DNA from: Typha latifolia
Lineage: Eukaryota; Streptophyta; Magnoliopsida; Poales; Typhaceae
DNA: 64,000 nucleotides
Reading direction: 5' to 3'
NCBI GenBank assembly: GCA_019914945.1
Contig: CM034108.1
Location: forward strand, 6,644,001-6,708,000
In this document: positions 1 to 10,006 of the stretch, piece by piece
Layout: each line of letters begins with the position of its first letter
Position numbering within the stretch: the stretch's first letter is position 1
The notes under the pieces: generated by a model
What the model was told of the DNA's origin: nothing
The model's input: the letters and a program-made list of their open reading frames with translations, nothing else
Databases searched by the model: none
Made by a program: the position numbers and the translations under genes

Positions 1-826
1 CGGCAAGGTTTCCCATCACATGGCTCACTCCAAGACCTGCCAACGCTTGTTCAAACCTAGGTTGGACGTCTTTTAAGATCAAGGAAGGTTCGTATGAGTG
101 ACTTATCATGCCTCGTGGTCTTAAATGTGAAATGTACCTTTATGCAAGCGATGAGTCAACTCTGAAGAACTTCCTAGTGAAATATGTGATATGGTTCACC
201 TTGACCGAGCTATTGTAGAGGACCGGATCACATTGGGCGTGGCACCAAAGGAGTCAAGGGATTTACACTTAGCCCTTTAATAGTTATTTATTTGCTTATT
301 GCTTTTTATTTGCTTATTAGTCATTGTATTTCGTATTAGACATATGGTCCCGCTATTTGCTTATTGGTATTTAGTTGTTATTGATTTTAGTCGGGCTCGA
401 GCCTAGTCCAATTTTATCGACTAGAGTCCATGGGTAGCTACTTTTAAAGTTTGTGGTGCACACCCGAATTGATCATCTGGGAGAATTGGATTCTTCTCTC
501 CCTTGTTCGACCTCTTCCTTCTTGTTCACCTTGACCAAACCGTGGCCGACCACTATTGTCATTATTGACTCCCTCCTCATTCGACCAACGCCTTCTGTCC
601 CAAAGAGACGAGCCCCTTCTCCCCCTTCCCTCTAGTTACCTAACCTAACCTATCAATTAATCAATCTACACTGCACCACCACCCATCTCAGCTCTAGCTT
701 ACACCGACACCATTTTCATCGATCCTTCCCCCACCAATATCACTGTTGGACACTCATCCAGATTTTACCTATATAGAGTGCGGAATTATGGGGTGGAATA
801 CCAGAGGTGTAGATTAGAAAGTTTCC
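1..826. other. Unclassified repeat-like left flank
   Basis: No reading frame here looks like a real protein; the small frames are in low-complexity sequence. The middle part (about 290-440) is AT-rich with repeated 'ttgcttatt' words and loosely resembles the stretch near 18330-18560, and both are followed by C-rich text, so both may be pieces of one undescribed LTR or UTR family. No terminal repeats, primer site or target duplication could be seen. Confidence 0.4.
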
Positions 827-1980
827 ATTAACCCCCCCCCGCACGGCACGGCATGTGCACACCCATGCACCCATACGGCACGTGCGGCTCACGTGACAGG
901 ACGAGTAGGGCACATCACACACAAATACACTCCTATGTACATATAATAATGACATCATCAAATAAAACTTGCTAACATATCCATGCTCACATAATCCATT
1001 ACTAAATAAATCATGCTATTAACTAAATAAACTTTTTAACATATGAATATCCAGGTCCACAATAATATACACTAGACCACTACATATAATCTGGTAGGAC
1101 CCACACAGGCCACGACAAACTATCAAGATACAACTAAAACAACTAATACAAGAGTGCACTATGATTCGACCTATATTATACAATTCATCATCTAATACAA
1201 AGGAGTACAAATATCAAATACTTGTACGACTCAATTTCTATATATATTATCATTTATACTGTCTCGCATCTATAGCTCACCTCATTATCGCTTTAAAATA
1301 TTTTCTCAAAATATCTCAAGTTACTATCACGTACCACATATCTGAGGGGGTTAGAAAAGAAATAAAGAGTGTCATGAGCAAAAGGCTCAGTGGATAGACC
1401 TTATCCCAAACCAGTGATACCAAACAGAGAGTAAATCATGTACTGGATAATATGAATCAGAAAGAAGCATGATGCCATGTATGAGCATGTATATATGTAT
1501 CCTCAATGACATATATATAAATAAAATCGATTCTCATGAATGAGTATATTATATCCTCAACCAAAAATATATCTCATAATAAAATTACAATATATTATCA
1601 CCAAATATAAAAACATATGATGTATAATAATCATGATCCAATGATACTAGTCACATCAATGATGATGCATGATGCATGCCAACCACTAAATAATCGTATA
1701 TGTAAGAGCCAGATATAATCCACATATCTCTCACTTTCACAATCATCTATCTTAACTCTGAATATCATCCATCATGCTGGACTATGGTACCCAGCCTCAA
1801 ACTCGATACACATCATGCCATAAGCTCAGAGCATACCTTGTCATACACTAAGAGTATCTCTGGAGATAAATCATACCCTGCCATACGCTAAGGGTATCTT
1901 AGAAGAAAATAATCATACCCTGTCATACGGTAATAGTACAACCATTAGCCATCACCATACTCTGTCATACGCTAAGAGTA
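827..1980 (-). mobile_element. Tekay/Del-like gypsy LTR, inner (3') part, split by Copia-1
   Basis: The stretch is the reverse complement of the 3' part of the solo LTR at 21805-24261 and is collinear with the minus-strand copy at 26206-27258: GC-rich end with 'gcacgg...cacgtgc' words, then the 'gacatcatcaaataa', 'actagaccac' and 'cacacaggccac' landmarks, then the hairpin repeats near 1830-1980. It breaks at 1980 exactly where Copia-1 begins and resumes at 12486. I infer an LTR or solo LTR; the left boundary is approximate because the terminal TG/CA is degraded into a run of C. Confidence 0.8.
1825..1980 (-). repeat. Tandem short hairpin repeats in Tekay-like LTR
   Basis: Several units of the form ATACCCT-loop-AGGGTAT occur in a row; two are clear and two have a mismatch or wobble. 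They correspond to the six-unit hairpin array of the solo LTR at 23032-23275, read on the other strand. Confidence 0.7.
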
Positions 1981-2115
1981 TGTTAGGTTTTTATTTGTTG
2001 GCAATGTGTACAAAATATTTTAAGTGTATTTTTTCATGTATATCAGATTTACACAACTCTAGAATATCTCTAGTTTGAAGAATTGCAAGATTATTGGAGA
2101 AAAGCCGTCGAGTTC

Positions 2116-2372
2116 ACACCGCGTTCACAAACGCGTTCGAACGCGGGTACTGCGTTCACACAGACAGAGAGCCGCGTTCACAAACGCGTTCGAACGCAGG
2201 TATTGCGTTCACACAGAAAGAGAGCCGCGTTCACAAACGCATTCGAACGCGGGTACTGCGTTCACACAGATAGAGAGCCGCGTTCACAAACTCGTTCGAA
2301 TGCGGGTACTGCGTTCACACAGACCGAGAGCTGCGTTCACAAACGTGTTCGAACGCAACCTGAAGAATTCAA
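2116..2372 (+). repeat. 53-bp tandem repeats with GCGTTCGAACGC palindrome (U3)
   Basis: Four and a part units, each made of 'gcgttcacaaac', the palindrome 'gcgttcgaacgc', 'gggtactgcgttcacac' and 'agacagagagcc'. The first unit has the 14-bp perfect palindrome CGCGTTCGAACGCG (2132-2145). Further palindromes or half sites follow at about 2380-2460 outside the strict 53-bp period. Lying upstream of the TATA box, the array is in the place of a U3 enhancer; that role is inference. Confidence 0.9.
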
Positions 2373-2535
2373 TTTGTCACGTTCGAATGCACTCGGACCC
2401 GTTCGAACGCACCTGAGATCAAGACATGCCGTTCGAACACACACAGGCCGCGTTCGAATGCACCAACGAAGTTTGATAGAATTGGACTTTCGTGAGTACG
2501 GATAAGACTTGGATTTGGCTCTATCTTGGAGATCA

Positions 2536-2542
2536 TATATAA
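2536..2542 (+). promoter_or_regulatory. TATA box of Copia-1 5' LTR
   Basis: TATATAA lies about 85 bp downstream of the last palindrome-like site and is conserved in the 3' LTR (near 12015). Likely the core promoter of the retroelement transcript. Confidence 0.65.
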
Positions 2543-2979
2543 GGATTGTGATGCCCTATCTTGAGAGTGGTTGAAGAAGCATTATTGAAGGAGACTTCCT
2601 GAGGCTACATCGGTTCTTCAACTATCAAGGTTCCTCTCATCTACAAAACTTAATCTTTCGTCTTAAGGGCTATCTAGACGAAAGATCAATCTCGGAGAAG
2701 AAGTGAATCATGGGTTCTAGCGAGCAAGACTAAGAGAAACAAAGTCGTTTGGATCGACAGGTTGTTTTTTGAGTCAGTCTTGTAACTGCTATATTCTAGT
2801 GATTGGTTTTGATCAGAGTTTGGATCCGTGGTTTTTTCCCGTTCGAGTTTTTCCACGTTAAAATCTTGGCGTTCATCTCTGCTTTCGTTCCTAATATTTC
2901 TACGGACTTTTACTTAAGCGAACGAGTGATATCATTACTTAGTATTTAGATACATACTTGTGTCTAGGGGTTTTTCAAT

Positions 2980-2990
2980 TGGTATCAGAG
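2980..2990 (+). other. Primer-binding site (initiator Met tRNA type)
   Basis: TGGTATCAGAG starts 3 bases after the LTR end and matches the classic plant PBS complementary to the initiator methionine tRNA 3' end. Confidence 0.9.
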
Positions 2991-3025
2991 TAGGTTCTCT
3001 CACCTTTGAGAGAGATCAGATAGGC

Positions 3026-4480
3026 ATGGATTTTCATAGAGATGGACCATCATCTATTAGACCTCCTATCCTAGATGGATCAAATTATGGATATTGGAAA
3101 GCTAGGATGAGAGCTTACTTGAAGTCTATAGATGAACGAGTATGGTTTGCCGTTGTGAACGGTTGGAGTCCACCAATGTACATGGTGGATGATAAACTTG
3201 CTGATAAACCGATAGAGTCATGGGATAGGTCAGACTATGAAAAAGTTGGATGGAATAGCAAGGCAATAAATGCAATTTTTAGTTGTGTTTCCTCGGAAGA
3301 ATTTAGAAGAATCTCTACTTGTGAGATAGCAAAAGAAGCTTGGACGATCTTAGAAACTACTTACGAAGGAACTATGGCTGTAAAACTTTCTAAACTTTTA
3401 CTAGTTTTGAAACTCTACATATGGAGGAGAATGAGACATTTGATGAGTTTTATGCAAAGTTGAAAATTCCTCAAAATAGAATTGCCCGTAAGATCCTTAG
3501 GTCTCTTCCAGAGAGGTTTCAGGCAAAAGTTACAGCTATTGAGGAAAGTAAGGACATCGATTCTATGAAACTTGAACAATTGGTAGGAAATCTACAAACA
3601 TTTGAGTCCAGCCTTTCAAGAGGAAGTCCAAAGGGATTGCCCTATCCATAGTTGAACAAAGTATAGAGGAATCTGATGATGATTCTGGAAAAGATGAAGA
3701 AAACTTTGTTGCTTTTGCCTCTTCTCTACTCAATATTGATTCCGTTGTTGATACTGATAGTACATATGATTAGGATATGTTACCAGCTGAAGAAGATGAA
3801 TCTAAAATTCAAAAGGCACATAATGACCTGTACCTAGAGTTGTTTAAACTCAAGAAAAACAATCTTAGACTACATCAACGACTCAATGTAATCGAACTTG
3901 AAAGAATTCAATTTGAAGAGAAGTACAAATTGGAACTTGAACGTGTCAAAGACCTTTCTAAACAACTTGACAATGCAAAAAATAAAATGAAGGCTGATGA
4001 AATTGAACTAGAGCGATTGAATAAGGAAGTGACATTTCTAAAAGGGAAGAACAAACTTGACGAGATCCTAAGGCTCAGATCTCTGGAAAAGACAGGTATG
4101 GTGTTGGATACACTAGTAATTCAAATAATAATAAAACTGTTTTCGTTTCTGCAGGTATACAAAAGGAAGAATATCTGAAGCCATCAACCGCATTTACAAA
4201 GCAATCCTGGATGAATGCTTCTAAACTGAAGGTGAATCTACAAACTGGTGAATCGTCAACGGCACCAAAGGTAAACTTTAGTCACACTCCTCGACAAAAG
4301 GTGAGTAGAAAATGGTTTGTTCTAACATGCTATCATTGCAGCATTCTAGGCATATTCGACCTCATTGCAAATTTTTGCAAAAACCTAGAACTGCTTTTAT
4401 TTATGGGATAAAAACAAAGGCCATATGGGTCAAGAAAAGTGAGTTGAAATGTTATGTTGTGCATACAGCTTTGAAAGCTT
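3026..4480 (+). pseudogene. Copia-1 gag (broken)
   Basis: Capsid/nucleocapsid polyprotein of a SIRE-like Copia. The ATG at 3026 opens a UBN2-type gag domain (GSNYGYWKARM, then TCEIAKEAWTILE). It is broken by frameshifts near 3400-3470 and 3650, and by a stop at 3771-3773 where the sister copy reads Gln. The following part (3777-4060) is a long heptad-rich charged coiled coil. The second CCHC zinc knuckle (CYHC near 4327) is frameshifted. Copia-2 keeps about 120 bp near position 3462 that is missing here. Confidence 0.85.
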
Positions 4481-7400
4481 TAAATTCTGATTAGTGGTAT
4501 TTAAACAGTGGCTGTTCAAGACATATGTCGGGTGACAAGTCGTTATTTTCTAATCTTGAAAAATATGAAGGGGGAGTTGTGACATTCGGAGATGGTAATT
4601 CATCCAAGATAATAGGTAAAGGAAAGGTAAGTTCTCTGAGGGTTCCTATTCTTGAAAATGTTATTTATGTTAAGGGCTTGAAAGCAAATCTTCTGAGCAT
4701 TAGTCAATTTTGTGATGAAGATTATAAGGTAAAATTCTCCAAAAATGATTGTACTATTCTAGATCATGGTGGTAATGTTATATGTTATGGATCTAGAACA
4801 TCTGATAATTGCTATGTTGTTGGAACGTCACATAAACTGAAATGTAACAGTGCCTCTTTTGACATTGCAGATCTTTGGCATCAACGTTTTGGACATGTGA
4901 ATCACATGGAATTATTTACTCTGTCCAAACAAAAAGTGGTAAGAGGAAATATCTAAGATGAAAGAAATGTCAAAAAGAGTGTGCGGTTCATGTCAAATTG
5001 GAAAATAAACTAGGATTTCCCACAAGAAGGTAAATGCAGCTACCACCGACCTTGTGCTCCAATTAGTTCACATGGACTTGATGGGTCCAACAAAAATGGA
5101 AAGTTTTGGAGTAAACGCTATATATTCTAAATGGTTGATGATTACTCTAGATATACCTGGGTTGCCTTTCTACGTGAGAAGTCTGAAACCTTTGAAGTTT
5201 TTAAATCACTATGCTTAAAATTGTAGAATGAAAAATCTATTACCCTAGTTAGGATTTGTTCTGATCATGGTAGAGAATTTGAAAATGAAATTTTTTTCAC
5301 ATTTTGCGATTCTCTTGGTATTCAACATGAATTTTTAGCTCCTATAACTCCACAACAAAACAGGATTGTGGAAAGAAAGAACCGAGTTGTGCAGGAAATG
5401 GCTAGGGTTATGCTTAATGCTAAAAAGGTTCCTCAAAGATTTTGGGCAGAGGCGGTCAATACAACGGTACATGTGATAAATCGTGTTTATCTAAGACCAG
5501 GTACAAAAATGACTGCATATGAAATCTAGAAAGGTAAGAAACCTAGTGTTAAATATTTTCGAGTTTTTGGTAGTAAATGCTATATCTTGCGTGATCGAGA
5601 ATATTTGACTAAATTTGACACTAGAAGTAACGAAGGCATCTTCTTAGGGTATTCGAATAATAGCAGAGCCTACAGAGTATTTAATCTTGACACTTCTACT
5701 GTTATGGAATCTGCTAATGTTATGATAGATGAATCCACTACTGATTTAACTGAAGCTACTCCTATTTCTGTTTCTGCAGATACATATGACGAAGAAATAG
5801 GAAAGGAGCTTGATCTGGAAATTGAAAATCAGGACGAGGACAAAGTTGAAATGAACAAAGATGACTGCAACGTACCGGAACCATTTGCCAGAGTGAAATC
5901 AGATCATCCACTGTCACAAGTGATCGGAGACGTAAATGAACCAATTAAGACAAGACGACAAATCCAAAGTGAGGTATCATTTACTTGTTATACATCTTCT
6001 TTTGAACCTAAAAATGTGAAGGAAGCATTGTTAGACGATTCTTGGGTTAATGCTATGCATGAGGAATTAGAGCAATTTTCTAGGAATGATTGTTTGGTAT
6101 TTAGTTCCTAGACCTAAGAATGTGAACGTCATTGGAACAAAGTGGATTTACAAGAATAAAAGTAATGAACAAGGCAATATAGTTTGAAATAAAGCTAGAC
6201 TCGTAGCACATGGATATACTCAGGTTGAGGGTATAGATTTTGATGAGACATTTGCTCCTGTTGCTAGATTAGAATCTATTCGTATACTGCTTGCTATTGC
6301 TTGTCACTTAAAATTTAAATTGTTTCAAATGGATGTGAAAAGTGCTTTCTTGAATGTCACTCTGAATGAAGATGTTTATGTAGAAGAACCGAATGGGTTC
6401 GAAGATCAAAAATTTCCTTCTCATGTGTTTAAACTGAAAAAGGCCCTCTACGGGCTAAAACAAGCTCCAAGAGCTTGGTATGAGAAGTTGACCACTTTTT
6501 TAGTGGATGCGGGGTTCACTCGAGGGGGAGTGGACAAGACATTGTTCATTAGACGGTCAAACAAGAGTTTAGTTGTGGCACAAATTTATGTGGATGACAT
6601 TGTCTTCGGGGCAACGAGTCGATCATTAGCTAAGGAGTTTGCAGATCTTATGCATAGTCATTTTGAGATAGCATGATGGGTGAGTTGAAGTTCTTTTTGA
6701 GACTTCAAATTACTCAGTTGGAAAGAGGGATATTTATCGCTCAAACCAAGTATGCTAAGGATCTTGTGACTAAATTCGGTTTAGAAAATGCAAAACATGC
6801 TAGAACTCCTATGAGTACAACTACCAAACTAGGTAAGGATATTTCAGGAAAAAGTGTTGATTAGACACTATATAGGAGCATGATTGGTAGTCTTTTGTAT
6901 TTAACTGTTAGTAGACCTGACATTGCATTTAGCGTCGGTGTGTGTGCTAGGTTTCAGTCTGAACCTAAGAAGACACATTTGTATGCTGTGAAACGTATCA
7001 TAAAATATGTCGGTGGCACAATTGACTTAGGTATCTGATTTACGTATGACTCGGGAGCTATCATATCTGGATACACGGATTCCGATTGGGCAGGTTCATG
7101 TGATGATAGAAAAAGTACCTCAGGTGGATGTTTTTATATTGGAAACAATCTGGTTGCTTGGCACAGTAAGAAACAAAACTCGATATCTTATCTACTGCGG
7201 AGGCCGAGTACATTGCAGTGGGAAGTTGTTGTTCTCAGTTACTATGGATGAAACAGATGGTCAAAGATTACGGCATTGAACAAGATACTATGGTGCTTTA
7301 TTGTGACAACATGAGTGCTATTAATATTTCGAAAAATTCTCTTCAACACTCGCGTACAAAGCACATTGATATCCGACATCATTTTATACGCGAGTTAGTT

Positions 7401-7530
7401 GAAGAGAAAACAATAGCACTAGAACATGTTGAGACGGAGAAACAGTTGGGTGATCTATTTACAAAACCTTTGGATTTACAGAGATTTGAGTATCTTCGTA
7501 CTTCTTTAGGGATTTGTGATTTGGATCAAA
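4481..7530 (+). pseudogene. Copia-1 pol (protease, integrase, RT, RNase H), inactivated
   Basis: Aspartic protease comes first, but the catalytic triplet is NSG (WYLNSG, about 4495-4512) where Copia-2 has DSG. Then a gag_pre-integrase domain (DLWHQR..H near 4870), an integrase core with several stops (5006, 5224, 5527), a RVT_2 reverse transcriptase with intact YVDD at 6587-6598 and the KSAFLN and ALYGLKQAPRAWYEKL motifs, and Ty1-type RNase H ending with the KHIDIRHHFIRE..LEHV..EKQLGDLFTKPL region (7280-7500). Stops at 6185, 6862 and others plus several frameshifts make it non-functional. Most stops are CAA/CAG/CGA/TGG to stop transitions relative to Copia-2. Confidence 0.92.
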
Positions 7531-8537
7531 TTTTTTTTGTTTGGTTTGCGTGTTTTGGGTTTGCATGTTTCATTTTTATTATTTCTTTTCGTTTCTTTTT
7601 AGGTTTTCTTTACTCTAAAATTTTCTTTGGTTTTAGTTTCAGATTTGTCGAGAGTTTTGTCATATTAAAAAAAAATTGATGCACTCCTAGATTCAATAAT
7701 ATACTCTTGACATATAAATATGATTTTCTTTTGATTATGAGTTATTATAGTCAATTTTGTCATCTTGTAGTATATTATATCATTTCTGATTTATTCACTC
7801 TCTCGACTTCTATGATAATTATACTGAAATTAATGCACTCGTAACGTGTGTATATTCTTGTGTGAGCATGACATCATGAATTTTTTTTTTAAATAGCTCA
7901 CTATTGACGTTGATTTGCATAGTTTGACCTCATGCTTAGTCATCACAAATGTGTTCATAAAAGATCAATGAAAAGGGCTACAATGAGTTTGTGTGAAAGT
8001 CATCTTGTTTAGAGTCTAGTTTGACTCAGTACATTGCTTGCAAATTAAATAAATTTTTTGATGTTTGTGAATATCTTCTTGCACATTGTTCGATATATAC
8101 TACAAGAAAAAGGCTACCTACTAATGTGTGAAAGCCATCTTTGCACCTATATGGTTTATGTATAAAAAAAATATTACAGGAAAAATTCCTGTTCGGTTAT
8201 GGAGAATAAGTCGAAAAGTGCAAATTTAAATACTAAGTCGGTTTGACTACTGTGTTGTATCATTGTTTAAATAGGAAAGTTTATTTAAGAAAAATGTTTC
8301 ATGTTTTCTATGCTCACCTTGCATCTGTATATTGTTATGATCAATCAAGATTAATTTAATTTTGAGTGATGCATTAGAATTGATTATAATATGCTTTTGA
8401 TGATTTGATTGATCTGTGTATGACATATTTCATTCGATTGTCATATTCTATGTCTTGAATCTATTTTGAATTTTTAGAGGTACATCTCCAAAAAATTTTT
8501 TTTGATTTTTTCTTTGATTTTTTTTTACTTAAAAAAA
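7531..8537 (+). other. Copia-1 post-pol spacer (non-coding)
   Basis: AT-rich sequence with no credible reading frame, collinear with Copia-2 38976-39985 on the other strand. It separates pol from the env-position ORF, a layout typical of SIRE-type elements. Confidence 0.7.
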
Positions 8538-8742
8538 GGGAAATTTGTATATAACACCCTGCCTTTTAGCTAAATTTGCATTTACACCCTATATTTTTAC
8601 TATTTGCAAATCGAGCCCTATGATTTAGGAATTATATGCAGAAAACACCCTGAGTTAGATTTAGATTAACACAGTGAGAATATTCTGTTAATTAAATATA
8701 TTTTATTTCTAAAATACCTTAAATACCTAAAATGCCCTTAGG

Positions 8743-8852
8743 TTGACCGTTGACCCCGAGGTTGACATCGAGGCTGACCCGCGAAGAACGCGGCCACGAC
8801 CCTCGCCCCTCGTCGGCGTCCTCGAGCCTCGCCGGCGTCCCCAAGGTTGACC
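8743..8852 (+). promoter_or_regulatory. Cluster of W-box-like TTGAC(C) motifs inside MULE
   Basis: TTGACC at 8743, 8750 and 8847 and TTGAC at 8762. TTGAC(C/T) is the established WRKY-factor core. Whether it is used here is unknown; the segment may be a captured host promoter or 5' exon piece. Confidence 0.4.
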
Positions 8853-8927
8853 CCAATCTCGGCGGAGCTGCCGTCAAGGGAGAGTAATCGGCGGAGCCCT
8901 CGATCTTGGCGGCGTCCCGACAAGAGA

Positions 8928-9260
8928 GAATGAGGAGGGAGGAGAGAATGAATGAGGAGGTAGGAGAAGGGAATGAGGAGGGAGGAGAGAATGAATGAGG
9001 AGGTAGGAGGAGGGAATGAGGAGGCAGGAGAGAATGAGGCGGGAGGAGGGAGGAGGGAGGAGAGAGGAGGGAGGAGGTAGAAGGTAGGAGGTAGGAGGAG
9101 GGAGGAGGGAGAAGGGTTGGGTTTAGTTGGTTTGGGTTGGGTTCGGTTAGGTTTAGTTGGTTAGTGGGTTAGGTTGGGTGTTAGTTAGTTAGTTGGTTTG
9201 GGTTGAGTTTAGTTGGTTAACGGTTGGGTTTAGTTGGTTAAGTTGGGTTGGGTTGAGGGT
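8928..9260 (+). repeat. Purine-rich then G/T-rich minisatellite in MULE
   Basis: Degenerate repeats of 'gaggagggaggagagaatgaat' are followed by 'ggttgggtttagttggtt' variants. Strong strand asymmetry (G-rich on +) could favour triplex or G-quadruplex structures. Confidence 0.75.
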
Positions 9261-9458
9261 ATTTTTGTAATCTTCTTAGTATAGTTAACTTAACCCAAAG
9301 GTTGGGTTAAATTTAACTAACAGATTTAACGATAGGGTGTTTTCTACACATATTACTCAAATTATAGGGCTCGATTTGCAAATAGTGAAAATGTAGGGTG
9401 TAAATGCAAATTTAGCTAAAAGGCAAGGTGTTATATGCAAATTGCCCTAAAAAAAAGG

Positions 9459-9555
9459 GCGTTCGAACGCAAATTTTTGAGTTCGAACGCGGTGACTGGC
9501 GCGTTCGAACGCGCAAACTGGTGCATTTGAACGCACTCGAGGATTCTTTATATAT
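9459..9555 (+). promoter_or_regulatory. Internal promoter-like module upstream of the accessory ORF
   Basis: Two perfect GCGTTCGAACGC palindromes (9459-9470 and 9501-9512), a half site at 9481-9490 and a decayed one at 9523-9534 are followed at 9549-9555 by TATATAT. This is the same signature as the LTR U3, placed 450 bp before the accessory ORF, with a C/T-rich leader after it. The module is conserved in Copia-2 at 38878-38975. Promoter function is inferred. Confidence 0.65.
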
Positions 9556-10006
9556 TGTGTCCGAACCCAATGGTTTTCATCTTCCATCTTCCAAACCCTA
9601 GAAACCCTTTATTTTCTCCCTCTCAAATCTTCAAGATCTTTGTATTTTTCATCAAATTTCTCACTACAAACCCTTTAGAGGGTAGTTCTCCTCTGGATCT
9701 AGCGTCTTTCGGCCGAATTTCTGAGTTTTTATTCACTTTTGCGAGGTATGATCATCCATCAATTTTCCTATTTTTTATTCAATTAAGTCTCTTGATCTTG
9801 ATTGATTTCGTGCGTTTTCGAGTTTTGATCACGTTAAAGTTACTATCTTGATGTTTCTTGTGTTATTGAACGTGATATCTTAGCGTTTTCAAGTGGATGA
9901 TGGATTTCATTTAGGGCTTTCATGGTTTCTTGGATTTTTTTTTCTTGCTATCTTTTTGTTTGCTTTGGGCATGTATTGAATCTTGCATCTTGTTTCTTTC
10001 TCAAGA

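Larger units (their letters stand above)
1981..2977 (+). repeat. Copia-1 5' LTR (997 bp)
   Basis: It starts TGTTAGG and ends TTTTTCA, directly followed by the primer-binding site. It contains four and a part copies of a 53-bp repeat carrying the GCGTTCGAACGC palindrome, a TATA box, and a 3' half with the R-U5 region. It is 83 bp shorter than the 3' LTR; one missing 53-bp repeat plus a missing block of about 30 bp near 2697 accounts for that. Confidence 0.95.
8538..9447. mobile_element. Non-autonomous Mutator-like element (MULE), 910 bp
   Basis: Terminal inverted repeats of about 114 bp (8538-8651 and 9334-9447) begin GGGAAATTTGTATATAACACC and GGGCAATTTGCATATAACACC, the usual MULE style. A 9-bp A-rich target duplication flanks it (8529-8537 ttaaaaaaa, 9448-9456 taaaaaaaa, 8 of 9 identical). 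Copia-2 lacks the whole block at the same place, giving an empty-site control. The interior has a GC-rich segment with TTGACC motifs (8743-8925), a GGAGGGA-type purine minisatellite (about 8928-9115) and a GGTTGGGTTTAG-type G/T-rich tract (9115-9260). No transposase is encoded. Confidence 0.9.

Noticed and set aside
453..635. 60-codon frame near the left edge
   Set aside because: No recognisable domain; C/T-rich leader-like DNA.
2131..2144. tRNA gene suggested by the GTTCGAA T-arm word
   Set aside because: No acceptor or D-arm sequence at the right spacing in any copy; it is a palindrome repeat.
2132..2145. Heat-shock element reading of TTCGAA
   Set aside because: Heat-shock elements need GAA and TTC blocks separated by two bases; here they abut directly.
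2075..2505. Arginine/histidine-rich open frames of 113-154 codons here and at 11501-11984, 36574-36903 and 45297-45563
   Set aside because: They are translations of the 53-bp LTR repeat; 53 is not a multiple of three, so frames cycle, and the sequence is U3 DNA.
9115..9260. Interstitial telomere repeat
   Set aside because: GGTTGGGTTTAG-like words never form the plant TTTAGGG tandem.
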